This document shows, one piece after another, positions 7,597 through 14,731 of a DNA stretch of 28,955 nt (position 1 is its first letter; every line of letters begins with the position of its first letter). Both the position numbers and the translations under genes were made by a program. This DNA is from DATHTK01 sp035463295 (GTDB lineage: Bacteria; Actinomycetota; Rubrobacteria; Rubrobacterales; Rubrobacteraceae), in the NCBI GenBank assembly GCA_035463295.1, contig DATHTK010000110.1, positions 1 through 28,955 on the forward strand, read 5' to 3'. A model generated the notes under the pieces. That model did not search any database, had not been told where the DNA came from, and saw only the letters and a list, made by a program, of their open reading frames with translations.

Positions 7597-8025
7597 TTGG
7601 AGAGCGCGTTGAACAATTCGATAGAAGAGTGGCGGCGGTTCCTCAAGCACAGTGCGCCCGGTCGGCGGTTCAAGGACCGGTATTGTCGCCGCCAGCGAGC
7701 GGGCCGCGACCGGTCTGCTGTTGGGAGGGCCTGTTACGTCACCTTCGGCGTTGCAGTAGCGATCGGAAGCCTCGTCTTAGCGCCCTTGCCGGGACCCGGC
7801 TGGGGCACTTTCTTCGTAGGATTGAGCATGGTAGCCGGTGAGGTGGCCCGCGTTGCACACCTCTTGGATCGAGGCGAGTTAAAGCTGAGGGAGGCGCTGC
7901 GATCTGCCAAAGGCGTGTGGGGCAAGCCGGCCCCTGCGGTGAGGACGTTAATTGCCCTGACGATCTCCCTCTGCACCGCGGCATCGGTCTACGGGACCTA
8001 CCGCGTGTTCTCTGGCATTCAATAG
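7597..8025 (+). CDS. PGPGW-type membrane protein
   Basis: The 142-residue product contains the family signature LPGPGWGTFFVGLSM (about residues 66-80) at the end of a hydrophobic hairpin, preceded by CYVTFGVAVAIGSLVLAP and followed by a charged segment and a final membrane helix (TLIALTISLCTAASVYGTY). This matches the putative transmembrane family named after the PGPGW motif; its function is unknown. The N-terminus is basic and cytoplasmic. The TTG start at 7597 is supported by AGGAGG at 7587-7592. A possible terminator hairpin follows at 8084-8118. Confidence 0.82.
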   Translation: MESALNNSIEEWRRFLKHSAPGRRFKDRYCRRQRAGRDRSAVGRACYVTFGVAVAIGSLVLAPLPGPGWGTFFVGLSMVAGEVARVAHLLDRGELKLREALRSAKGVWGKPAPAVRTLIALTISLCTAASVYGTYRVFSGIQ

Positions 8026-8374
8026 TACGCTAACGACCGTACGTGAGTATCTAGAGACGTTCTAGCTGGAGCGAGTACGCTCTGGAGGGCCGGGGCCAAA
8101 GGAGAGTCCCGGCCCTCCTCTGCGCTCCGGACCGCCGAGCGTAGGTTCGCGTCGCTCCTGTTACCAGGGACGCCTCGTGTTGAACCGGGGCTGTGCGAAC
8201 CGTTGAACCCGCCTTACCTGCCGTGGAGCGCCGCCGACGGGCGATAGACGACTTCGCTGGGACCGACACTCAGTCGCCCTTGGGATGCTCATCGGGCGTC
8301 ACGGCCCCGTGGGGACAGGCTCGGGAGGGAACCATTTAGTGAGGGAGTCCGCTTCGTTAGTGGCTGAGCGTTCC
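8026..8374. other. Gap between convergent genes
   Basis: About 350 bases between the PGPGW gene (plus) and the universal stress protein gene (minus). Apart from the strong hairpin at 8084-8118 I see no gene or recognisable element. Short open frames here have no family resemblance. Confidence 0.5.
8084..8118 (+). terminator. Strong GC-rich hairpin, candidate terminator
   Basis: GGAGGGCCGGG (8084-8094) pairs exactly with CCCGGCCCTCC (8108-8118), an 11 bp stem with a 13-base loop, about 60 bases after the PGPGW stop. There is no T-run afterwards, as is common in high-GC actinobacteria, so this is a likely but not proven terminator. Confidence 0.55.
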
Positions 8375-8839
8375 CTACTCTGGGCGCACCACCATGACTG
8401 GGCAGTGGGCGTGGCGGACCACCGAATCGGAGACACTGCCTATCAGAGCCCTCCTTAGGCCCCCGAGCCCCCGGCTCCCCATCACTATCAACCCGGCTCC
8501 CAAATCCTCAGCAAGGTCCACTATCTCCGCGTCGGGGTAACCTACTCTCGCATGAGCACCCGCGATCTCGCCGTCCGCCTCCCTTACTATCTGCACCTGT
8601 TTATCGACCTTGCTCTTGGCCGTCTCCTTGGCCACTTCGTCCATTCGGGTCGGCAGAGAATCCTCACCGCCGAGGGATTCCCAATCTGTTGTCGGGAACA
8701 CATAGGAGGCGGCTTCGACGTACACGACATGCAACTCCGACCCAGTGCGCTTGGCTAGGTCCGTAGCGGTCTGCAAGGCGAGATGCGCCTCCTCTGAGCC
8801 GTCCATGGCCAATAGGATCTTAGTTGGGAAGATACTCAT
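8375..8839 (-). CDS. Universal stress protein (UspA family)
   Basis: The 154-residue product has the N-terminal TKILLAMDGSEEAHLALQTA and the C-terminal nucleotide-binding signature VMGSRGLGGLRR followed by ALIGSVSDSVVRHAHCPVMVV, which fits the G-2x-G-9x-G-S/T pattern of ATP-binding Usp proteins. Such proteins support survival under stress or low energy; the target is unknown. The ATG start at 8839 has AGGAGGT eleven bases upstream. It is a single gene with open flanks. An imperfect inverted repeat (GATGATT/AATCGTC, near 8872-8892) lies in its leader and could be a regulator site. Confidence 0.93.
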   Translation of the reverse strand: MSIFPTKILLAMDGSEEAHLALQTATDLAKRTGSELHVVYVEAASYVFPTTDWESLGGEDSLPTRMDEVAKETAKSKVDKQVQIVREADGEIAGAHARVGYPDAEIVDLAEDLGAGLIVMGSRGLGGLRRALIGSVSDSVVRHAHCPVMVVRPE

Positions 8840-9012
8840 CTCTATGCGACACCTCCTGAATCTCGTCGTTTAGATGATTGTCCCACTAATCGTCTCCGCC
8901 CGGATGCCTTGAGGACGGCTGGAGTAGGTTACACCCCGGCCAGAGTACCGCGACGACCCGACGATGTCCGTACCCTTTGGAGGTACTCATAGTTGAGCAG
9001 ACACTGCGCTAT

Positions 9013-9048
9013 GCCCCGTGGGGCGCGTAGCGCCGCCCACCGGCGGGC
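9013..9048 (-). terminator. Cluster of short GC-rich hairpins downstream of 9069-9458
   Basis: Three adjacent inverted repeats occur here: GCCCC-GT-GGGGC, GGCGC-GTA-GCGCC and GCCC-ACCGGC-GGGC. They lie about 20 bases past the stop of the minus-strand gene and probably end its transcript or protect its 3' end. Confidence 0.45.
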
Positions 9049-9068
9049 AGTAGATGGCCCGGCGAGGC

Positions 9069-9458
9069 TTACTCCCAAGTCCAAGCCACCAGGACTGGCT
9101 CATTACTGGTAGGCTGCTCAACTGCCTCCGCGATAGCGCTTGGCACTATCTCGAAGCGAACGTCAGGCACCGACTCAAACGAGATCGTTCGTCCATCCTC
9201 AAGTTCAACATAGAGCGACTCGCAGCGATGCTCGCCGTATGCGTCCTCGATGACCGTCGCTCGACCGGCCAAGCGTGCCACATAATCATTTCCTGATTGA
9301 GATACTACGTGCCCGAATAGAGCTTGATGAACGTAAGGGTTTACCTGGTGTCTGAAGTAGGCGATTACTCGCTCCACACCGGGTGCATACCTGAACCGGA
9401 CTTCAGCGTGTATGAGTTCGTTCTGGCTGTATATCGGAACCTCGTAGCTTTCGCTCAC
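9069..9458 (-). CDS. Unknown protein, mixed alpha/beta
   Basis: The 129-residue product from GTG 9458 begins VSESYEVPIYSQNELIHAEVRFRYAPG and contains VIAYFRHQVNPYVHQALFGHVVSQSGNDYVARL and a later strand-rich part (CESLYVELEDGRTISFESVPDVRFEIVP). I do not recognise a family and see no signal peptide or membrane segment. I chose GTG 9458 because GAGGAGG lies nine bases upstream; the longer frame from 9518 adds 20 residues without a ribosome binding site. Codon use is less GC-biased than in neighbouring genes, which may mean it was acquired. Confidence 0.62.
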   Translation of the reverse strand: MSESYEVPIYSQNELIHAEVRFRYAPGVERVIAYFRHQVNPYVHQALFGHVVSQSGNDYVARLAGRATVIEDAYGEHRCESLYVELEDGRTISFESVPDVRFEIVPSAIAEAVEQPTSNEPVLVAWTWE

Positions 9459-9835
9459 CTCTAAGTGCCTCCTCGAATCTCTCAGCCGGATGTGTTGTCT
9501 AGAGTAGGCTAATGCCAAGAAAGCACTATATACAATCCCAAAGCGACCAGGCGAACCCGAATATCCAGCCGGTCGTCCTCGGGTCGTGAACGGGAGTGAT
9601 CAAGGGGGTTCTCAGTCTCGGTGTGCGCCGAGGCAAAGACATCTAGGATGGCCTGGTCGTTCTCGCCGGGCCGCAGTCTACGAAGTCATTGCTCGCCTCT
9701 TGGTCGACGGCGTAACGGTAGCTTCGGAGTTCCCACGGACGCACACCTCGGATTGCTTACGTTTGTCTTTGGCGGTTTGTAAAGTCAGGTACCGTCAGGC
9801 GTGCTCCGGGAAGGACGCGTGCTAGAATCTTTACC
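9459..9835. other. Intergenic stretch upstream of msrB
   Basis: About 375 bases between divergent genes. The only elements I can support are the ribosome binding site of the minus-strand gene (9468-9474) and the msrB -10 box (9820-9828). A single CGTAACGG occurs near 9714, similar to the repeated motif at 12200 and 21933, but unrepeated. Confidence 0.45.
9820..9828 (+). promoter_or_regulatory. Extended -10 box (TGCTAGAAT) of msrB
   Basis: TGC-TAGAAT matches the extended -10 consensus. It ends seven bases before the msrB ATG, so the transcript should start at or beside the start codon; no ribosome binding site is present. The same nine bases occur upstream of pckA (26625-26633). Confidence 0.55.
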
Positions 9836-10252
9836 ATGACGGATACGCCAAGAAAGGTGCGTTTGACCGACGAGGAGTGGCGGAGGAAGCTCACGCCCGA
9901 GCAGTACCGGGTGGCGCGTGGGAAGGGTACAGAGAGGGCCTTTACCGGCGAGTACTGGGACAGCAAGGAGAAGGGCATCTACCGCTGCGTGTGCTGCGGA
10001 ACACCGCTCTTCGATTCCGGGACGAAGTACGACTCAGGAACGGGCTGGCCGAGCTTCTGGGAGCCCGTCGAGGAGGGCAACGTCGCCACCGAGGAGGACC
10101 GCAGCTTCTTCATGCGACGCACGGAGGTGCTCTGCGCCGCGTGCGACGCCCACCTCGGGCACCTCTTCCCCGACGGACCCGAACCGACTGGCCAGCGCTA
10201 CTGCATCAACTCCGCCGCGCTCCGCTTCGAGCCGGGCAACCCGCCGGACTGA
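9836..10252 (+). CDS. msrB: Peptide-methionine (R)-S-oxide reductase
   Basis: This enzyme reduces methionine-R-sulfoxide in proteins. The 138-residue product has the full family pattern: two zinc CxxC pairs at C51/C54 (YRCVCCGTPLF) and C100/C103 (VLCAACDAHLGHLF), the TGWPSFW substrate pocket at about 68-74, and the catalytic Cys at 123 in QRYCINSAALRF. It is a single-domain form, not fused to MsrA. The start is ATG 9836, probably leaderless. It fits with the nearby stress gene, but no operon partner is seen. Confidence 0.96.
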   Translation: MTDTPRKVRLTDEEWRRKLTPEQYRVARGKGTERAFTGEYWDSKEKGIYRCVCCGTPLFDSGTKYDSGTGWPSFWEPVEEGNVATEEDRSFFMRRTEVLCAACDAHLGHLFPDGPEPTGQRYCINSAALRFEPGNPPD

Positions 10253-10397
10253 CGGAGCCTTCTGCCCTCCGGGTTGCGCCAGTTGAGGTCCCCGGTACCG
10301 TGGCCGTCCATAAAGCTACGGGGGTATATCTGGTAGACGACGCCGCTCTGCCACCACGAGTGCTCTCTTCTCAAATAGCTGCCTTCGGTCTCTCGGG

Positions 10398-10979
10398 TCA
10401 GGCGTTACCGGGCGTGCGTCGCCACCGTTCCCGGCCCTCGCGGTACAGGTCGCCGCCGTAAAGGTCGTTCACGACGACCACAGGGAAATTCTCGACGACG
10501 AGTCGCCTTATGGCCTCCGTACCGAGATCTTCGTAGGCGATCACCTGCGCCTCCTTGACGCGGTCGGCGAGGAGGGCCGCCGTCCCCTCGACCGCTCCGA
10601 AGTAGACGCAACCGTGCCTCTTCATGGACGCCCGCACCTCTTCGGAGCGGGCGCCCTTGCCGACCATTCCCTTGAGGCCGCGTTCTACGAGGAGCGGCGA
10701 GTACGGGTCCATGCGCGATGCCGTCGTCGGGCCCGCCGGGCCTATGGCGTGACCGGGCCGCGCGGGGGCCGGGCCGGTGAAGTAGATGACCTGCCCCTCC
10801 GGGTCGAAGGGGAGAGGTTCGGCCTTTTCTATGGCCTCTTTCATGCGCGCGTGGGCCGCGTCGCGGGCGGCGTAGAGGACGCCGTGCAGCCGGACGACGT
10901 CGCCGGTTTTCAGGTGCGCAATGTCGTCGTGGCCGAGCGGGGTCGTCAGGTGGATGGAAGCCCGTTCGTTCGTACTCAC
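10398..10979 (-). CDS. Class I fumarate hydratase, beta subunit
   Basis: The 193-residue product matches the C-terminal (beta) part of iron-sulfur fumarase/tartrate dehydratase: LKTGDVVRLHGVLYAARDAAHARM, the GPAPARPGHAIGPAGPTTASRMDPY stretch (about 70-93), GMVGKGA, and a C-terminal swivelling domain ending in FPVVVVNDLYGGDLY. With the alpha subunit it interconverts fumarate and malate, or a related hydroxy acid. The GTG start overlaps the alpha subunit's stop by four bases, giving obligate coupling. Fumarase is favoured over tartrate dehydratase because no tartrate genes are nearby, but sequence alone does not settle it. Confidence 0.9.
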   Translation of the reverse strand: MSTNERASIHLTTPLGHDDIAHLKTGDVVRLHGVLYAARDAAHARMKEAIEKAEPLPFDPEGQVIYFTGPAPARPGHAIGPAGPTTASRMDPYSPLLVERGLKGMVGKGARSEEVRASMKRHGCVYFGAVEGTAALLADRVKEAQVIAYEDLGTEAIRRLVVENFPVVVVNDLYGGDLYREGRERWRRTPGNA

Positions 10980-11818
10980 AGCTCGACCGAGGAGGTGCGG
11001 TGGGAGTGGCAGTCGAGGTTCACGGCGACGGGGAAGGCTGCGATGTGGGTCGGGAAGCTCTCGACGTGTACGGCGAGTGCCGTCACGGTGCCCCCGTAGC
11101 CTGCGGGCCCGATGCCGGTCGCGTTTATGGCGTCGAGGAGCTCCTCTTCGAGCTTCGCCAGGTCGGGGTCGGGGTTCGGTTCTCCTGAGGGGCGGGTGAG
11201 GGCCTTCTTCGCGAGCAGGGCGGCCCGTTCAAAGGGTCCGCCGACGCCCACCCCGACGGTGAGCGGCGGGCTCGCGTTCGGGCCGGCTCTCTCTATCGTC
11301 TCGACGACGAAGCGCTTCATCGCCTGTGGGCCGTCGGCGGGGGTGAGCATCTTCAGCGCGCTCATGTTGTCGCAGCCTGCGCCTTTCACGAGCAGCGTCA
11401 GCTTCAGTGCGTCCCCGGGTACGACGTCGTAGTAGACGATCGCGGGGGTGTTGTCCCCGGTGTTGGTCCGGTCTACCGGGCTCCTGACGATTGACTTGCG
11501 CAGGAAACCCTCGTCGTAGCCGCGGCGGACGCCCTCGTCTATCGCTTCGCCGATCTCGGCGCCCACCACGCGGGCTTCACTCCCGAGCTCGACGAAGAAG
11601 ACCGCGTATCCGGTGTCCTGGCAGAAGGCGACGCACCGCTCGCGCGCCACCCGGGCATTCTCGAGGAGCTCCCCGATCACCTCCCGGCCCAGAGAGGACT
11701 CCTCCTCGTCCAACGCCCTCCGGAGCGCGCTCAGGTGCTCTTCGGGCAGGCGTGTGTTCGCCTCTATGCACAGGTCGCGCACCGCCTCCGTAACCCTGCC
11801 GGCCTCAATCTCGCGCAA
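10976..11818 (-). CDS. Class I fumarate hydratase, alpha subunit
   Basis: The 280-residue product matches the N-terminal (alpha) part of [4Fe-4S] fumarases: VAFCQDTGYAVFF (C66), KSIVRSPVDRTNTGDNTPA, GAGCDNMSALKML (C149), PPLTVGVGVGGPFERAALLAKKAL, and VNLDCHSHR (C270). In enzymes I know the second cluster ligand is the Cys of a CPP motif; here that motif reads NASPPL, so Ser183 replaces it, while an extra Cys (C149) appears where Ser is usual. Spacings (66, 183, 270) fit the known ligand spacings. Catalysis may therefore use a variant cluster site. ATG start at 11818; no clear promoter seen. Confidence 0.9.
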   Translation of the reverse strand: MREIEAGRVTEAVRDLCIEANTRLPEEHLSALRRALDEEESSLGREVIGELLENARVARERCVAFCQDTGYAVFFVELGSEARVVGAEIGEAIDEGVRRGYDEGFLRKSIVRSPVDRTNTGDNTPAIVYYDVVPGDALKLTLLVKGAGCDNMSALKMLTPADGPQAMKRFVVETIERAGPNASPPLTVGVGVGGPFERAALLAKKALTRPSGEPNPDPDLAKLEEELLDAINATGIGPAGYGGTVTALAVHVESFPTHIAAFPVAVNLDCHSHRTSSVEL

Positions 11819-12044
11819 TCTCTCGCACCCCTCTGTTGGATCGTCCTGTAAAGGGTAGCATCCACGTTGTCTTGCGGCTCTTGTAGAAGTCCTTCGGCGG
11901 GGTCATCCCGTAACGCTCTGGGGACGTCGGCCGGGTAGCCTGGATGCGCCGGCGGCTGCGGAAGAGAGGAATCGCCGCGAATATACTTCATCTCAGAGAT
12001 GCGGTGGTCCCGGGAGCGGGGCTGCGAGCGACGGGAGACGAGGG

Positions 12045-12165
12045 AAGGGGCCGACCTGGACCGGCTGGGCGACGAGCCGGTCTCGGTACGCGGGAGACGA
12101 TGCAGCCCACCCACGCCTCGCTGTGGCTCCGCTCGTCGGGAAGGAGCGCGAGAGGAGAGGGATGA
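12045..12165 (+). pseudogene. Remnant C-terminus of a multi-pass sensor-module gene
   Basis: One frame gives ADLDRLGDEPVSV (from about 12050) and the next frame gives RETMQPTHASLWLRSSG ending at TGA 12163-12165. Joined, these match the tail of the two intact genes further on (ETDLDTLSGDLTSV then VRETLQPEHAALWL at 20290-20400; ETLQPAHVSLWL at 19150). The match is broken by a frameshift near 12085 and nothing upstream keeps the membrane part. I read it as the decayed end of a third paralogue that once preceded the PP2C gene. Confidence 0.65.
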
Positions 12166-12197
12166 GGAGTAATCTGAGAAAATTCACGGACGAGGCT

Positions 12198-12218
12198 TTC
12201 GTAACGCTCTTCGTAACG
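12198..12218 (+). promoter_or_regulatory. Direct repeat of TTCGTAACG, 12-base period (operator candidate)
   Basis: TTCGTAACG occurs at 12198-12206 and again at 12210-12218. The repeat is 20 bases upstream of a TAGAAT box and 45 bases upstream of the PP2C start. Tandem sites about one helical turn apart are typical of OmpR-family regulators; the GTAAC core resembles half-sites reported for MtrA/GlnR in Streptomyces. The same motif is repeated three times at 21933-21963. Confidence 0.55.
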
Positions 12219-12237
12219 TTCGGGAGACGCTGGGCAC

Positions 12238-12243
12238 CTAGAA
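12238..12243 (+). promoter_or_regulatory. -10 box (TAGAAT) of the partner-switching operon
   Basis: TAGAAT lies 20 bases before the ATG at 12263 and just after the CGTAACG repeats; AAGGAGG (the ribosome binding site) follows at about 12251. No good -35 is seen, in keeping with an activator-dependent promoter. Confidence 0.4.
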
Positions 12244-12262
12244 TCGTGGTCAAGGAGGTCAG

Positions 12263-13435
12263 ATGACGGCTCAGACAAAGAACAAGAGGGGGTTCTGGCA
12301 GAACCTGTGGGGGCGCGACGCGAACGAGGCGTCCGGACCCGAGGCGCCCGCGGTCGAGGATGTTCCCCGCGAGGCGGGTCCGGAGTTGGACATAGCGCCG
12401 AACGACCCGATCCTCGCGTACCTCGCGAGCGCTTCGGGGGTGGTCGAGATAGAGAAGCTCGACCTCGACTCCCAGGCGCTCGTGGCGATGAAGGAGGCCG
12501 GCGTCAAGCTCGTGGTGCCGCTCGTGAGCCAGGGGGAGCTGATCGGGCTCCTGAACCTCGGCCCGCGCCTCTCGCAGCAGGAGTACTCGGCCGACGACCG
12601 CAAGCTCCTCAGCGACCTCGCCACCCAGACGGCTCCGGCGGTGCGGGTCGCCCAGCTCGTCAGGCAACAGCAGCAGGAGGCCCAGGAGAGGGAGCGCATC
12701 GAGCAGGAGCTCAGGGTGGCGCGCCTGATCCAGCAGACCCTCCTGCCCAAGGCCCTGCCCGAGCTCCCTGGCTACGACGTGGCCGCCTACTACCAGCCAG
12801 CCCGCGAGGTCGGCGGCGACTTCTACGATTTCCTGGCGCTCGAAGACGGTCGTCTGGGCTTCGTGGTCGGCGACGTCACCGACAAGGGCGTGCCCGCCGC
12901 GCTGGTGATGGCGACGACCCGCACCATGCTCCGGGCCGCGGCGCAGCGTCTCTTCTCCCCGGGAGAGGTGCTAGAGCGGGTCAACGACGTCCTCGTCCCG
13001 GACATCCCGCCCAACATGTTCGTCACCTGCCTCTACGCGATCCTCGATTCCGAGAGCGGCCGGCTCGTCTACGCCAACGCCGGGCACGACCTGCCCTACC
13101 GGCGTCGGGCCGGGCGCAACGAGGGCGCGGACGAGCTCCGGGCGACAGGGATGCCCCTCGGTCTGCTCCCGGGGATGGGCTACGAGGAGAAGGAGATGGT
13201 GCTGGAGAAGGGCGAGAGCGTACTGTTCTACAGCGACGGCCTCGTCGAGGCTCACGACCCCAGAGGGGAGATGTTCGGCTTCCCGCGGCTGCAAGGTCTC
13301 GTCGGGACCCACCGCACCGGCGGCTCCTCGATGATCGGGTTCCTCCTCTCCGAACTCTCGCGCTTTACCGGCGAGAGCTGGGAGCAGGAGGACGACATCA
13401 CGCTGGTTACCCTGGAGAGATCGGAGACGCTGTGA
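12263..13435 (+). CDS. GAF-PP2C (SpoIIE-type) serine phosphatase, RsbU-like
   Basis: The 390-residue product has a GAF-like domain (about 45-130, including VPLVSQGELIGLLNLGPRLS), a coiled linker (about 135-160, QQQQEAQERERIEQELRVARLIQQ, typical of RsbU-type phosphatases), and a PP2C domain (about 165-388). Metal-binding motifs are visible: GGDFYDFL, GDVTDKGVPAALVMA, LFYSDGLVEAHD and EQEDDITLVTL. It should dephosphorylate a STAS anti-anti-sigma factor, freeing the sigma factor; the two STAS genes follow at once. The input signal is unknown: the GAF domain may sense it, or a membrane sensor may act on it. The N-terminal 45 residues are low-complexity. AAGGAGG precedes the ATG. Confidence 0.93.
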   Translation: MTAQTKNKRGFWQNLWGRDANEASGPEAPAVEDVPREAGPELDIAPNDPILAYLASASGVVEIEKLDLDSQALVAMKEAGVKLVVPLVSQGELIGLLNLGPRLSQQEYSADDRKLLSDLATQTAPAVRVAQLVRQQQQEAQERERIEQELRVARLIQQTLLPKALPELPGYDVAAYYQPAREVGGDFYDFLALEDGRLGFVVGDVTDKGVPAALVMATTRTMLRAAAQRLFSPGEVLERVNDVLVPDIPPNMFVTCLYAILDSESGRLVYANAGHDLPYRRRAGRNEGADELRATGMPLGLLPGMGYEEKEMVLEKGESVLFYSDGLVEAHDPRGEMFGFPRLQGLVGTHRTGGSSMIGFLLSELSRFTGESWEQEDDITLVTLERSETL

Positions 13436-13896
13436 AGGCACCCAGGAGCGGCGCCCACCGGACGCTCGCCGAGCTGAGCGTGCCCAGCGAGCCGGGCAAC
13501 GAGCGCCGGGCTATGGAGGAGGTCGCCGGTGCCGTGGCCGGTCTCGAGCTGGCGGACCCGACCCTCGAGAGGCTCAAGACAGCCGTTGCCGAGGCGACGA
13601 TGAACGCGATGGAGCATGGCAACCTCTACCGCGCCGATGCCCCGGTCGCCATAAGGGTTTCGGCTTCCGAGTCCGAGCTCTCCATCGAGATCACCGACGA
13701 GGGGAGCGGTCCGCCGACTTTCGACTCCGAGACGCCGGACCTCGAGGCCAAGCTGGAGGGCGTGCAGACCCCACGCGGGTGGGGGCTCTTCCTGATCAAG
13801 AGCATGGTCGACGAGATGAACATAACCGGCGACGAACACCACCACACAGTCGAGCTGATAGTGCACCTCGACGAGCGAGCGGAAGGGGGTAAGTGA
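13432..13896 (+). CDS. Anti-sigma factor kinase, RsbW-like (HATPase)
   Basis: The 154-residue product is a GHKL-type ATPase with the N box AVAEATMNAMEHGN (about residues 48-61), the G1 box IEITDEGSGPP (about 84-94) and the G2-like loop GWGLFLIKSMVDEM (about 115-128). This is the pattern of RsbW/SpoIIAB kinases that phosphorylate a STAS partner and bind a sigma factor. No sigma factor gene is in the window, so its client is unknown. The GTG start at 13432 overlaps the phosphatase stop (GTGA); a longer frame opens far upstream but only as the phosphatase gene's other frame. Its stop in turn overlaps the start of the first STAS gene. Confidence 0.92.
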   Translation: MKAPRSGAHRTLAELSVPSEPGNERRAMEEVAGAVAGLELADPTLERLKTAVAEATMNAMEHGNLYRADAPVAIRVSASESELSIEITDEGSGPPTFDSETPDLEAKLEGVQTPRGWGLFLIKSMVDEMNITGDEHHHTVELIVHLDERAEGGK

Positions 13897-14252
13897 TGGC
13901 CGTGCGGCACCTGGAGGTGGAGGTGCGCCGGGAACCCGGCGCCGCCGTGCTCGACCTCCGTGGCGAGATCAACGGCTTCGCCCAGGAGACCCTCGACGCA
14001 GCCTACACGGAGGCCGAGGCGCTGGGTCTGGAGACCATCCTCCTGAACTTCGAGGGTGTGGACTACATCAACTCGACCGGGATAGCCCTGATCGTGGGCC
14101 TGCTCGCCAGGGCGCGCGCCGCGAAGCGCAACCTCCTGGCCTGCAACCTGAGCGACCACTACGTCGAGATCTTCAACATCACCCGCCTCTCGGACTTCGT
14201 CAACGTCTTCCCCGACGAGGAGAGCGCACTGAACGGGGAGGCGGTGCAGTGA
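13896..14252 (+). CDS. STAS-domain anti-anti-sigma factor, RsbV-like (first copy)
   Basis: The 118-residue product is a single STAS domain: VLDLRGEINGFAQETLDAAY, then ILLNFEGVDYINSTGIALIVGLL with the phosphorylatable Ser in YINSTGI (about residue 63), and a C-terminal helix region (HYVEIFNITRLSDFVNVFPDEE). It should be phosphorylated by the neighbouring kinase and dephosphorylated by the PP2C. The ATG at 13896 is preceded by GGAAGGGGG at good spacing and overlaps the previous stop (TGATG); GTG at 13893 adds one residue. It is similar to the next gene. Confidence 0.93.
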   Translation: MAVRHLEVEVRREPGAAVLDLRGEINGFAQETLDAAYTEAEALGLETILLNFEGVDYINSTGIALIVGLLARARAAKRNLLACNLSDHYVEIFNITRLSDFVNVFPDEESALNGEAVQ

Positions 14253-14347
14253 GCGCGTACGACGGCGAGGAGCTGCCCGGCTCGCTCCACGCTATGCGCG
14301 CAGACTTCGAGGGCGTAAGGGAGATGACCCGGGAAAGGAGAGAGGAT

Positions 14348-14704
14348 ATGCCCCAGGCACAGGTCACGATGGACGTGCGAAAGGTGAGCGACGACGTTAG
14401 CGTCATAGACGTGAAGGGCGAGCTCACCGCTTTCGCGGAAGGTGTCCTGATGGACGCCTACAACCAGGCCAGCGACGGGAGGGTCCGGGCGATCGTTCTG
14501 AACTTCGAGGGTCTCGAGTACATGAACAGTAGCGGCATCGGGCTGCTCGTCACGCTGCTCATCCGCGTCAACCGCGAGAAGCAGCGGCTGCTCACCTACG
14601 GGCTCACCGAGCACTACCGCAACATCTTCCAGATCACACGCCTCGACGATGCCATCGGTATGTACGACTCCGAGGAGGAGGCCGTCCGGGCGACGAGCGC
14701 TTAG
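14348..14704 (+). CDS. STAS-domain anti-anti-sigma factor, RsbV-like (second copy)
   Basis: The 118-residue product mirrors the previous one in length and sequence: VIDVKGELTAFAEGVLMDAY, IVLNFEGLEYMNSSGIGLLVTLL (Ser in YMNSSGI), and HYRNIFQITRLDDAIGMYDSEE. I chose ATG 14348 because AAAGGAGAGAGG precedes it and the length then equals the first copy; a GTG at 14249 that overlaps the previous stop would add 33 residues (SAYDGEELPG...) with no domain. Two STAS proteins under one kinase and one phosphatase imply competition or separate inputs. The next gene starts 27 bases later with GGAGG. Confidence 0.9.
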   Translation: MPQAQVTMDVRKVSDDVSVIDVKGELTAFAEGVLMDAYNQASDGRVRAIVLNFEGLEYMNSSGIGLLVTLLIRVNREKQRLLTYGLTEHYRNIFQITRLDDAIGMYDSEEEAVRATSA

Positions 14705-14731
14705 AAGGACCCGAGGACACGGAGGATAGCC

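Larger units (their letters stand above)
11819..12262. other. Divergent intergenic region with gene remnant and operator-like repeats
   Basis: About 440 bases between the fumarase genes (minus) and the PP2C operon (plus). It holds a single CCGTAACGCT near 11910, a degenerate coding remnant (about 12045-12165), a direct repeat of TTCGTAACG (12198-12218) and a TAGAAT box (12238-12243). The first 200 bases show nothing I can name. Confidence 0.55.

Noticed and set aside
9586..9825. 79-codon plus-strand frame before msrB
   Set aside because: Part of it (YEVIARLLVDGVTVASEF) looks protein-like, but there is no ribosome binding site and its end overlaps the msrB promoter; not strong enough to call.
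12307..13431. Upstream extension of the RsbW-like gene's frame into the phosphatase gene
   Set aside because: This part is Arg/Gly/Pro-rich shadow sequence of the PP2C gene; the kinase domain begins after the GTG at 13432, which overlaps the phosphatase stop.
14249..14347. N-terminal extension of the second STAS protein from GTG 14249
   Set aside because: It overlaps the previous stop but adds no domain; ATG 14348 has a far better ribosome binding site and gives the same length as the first copy. Not excluded.
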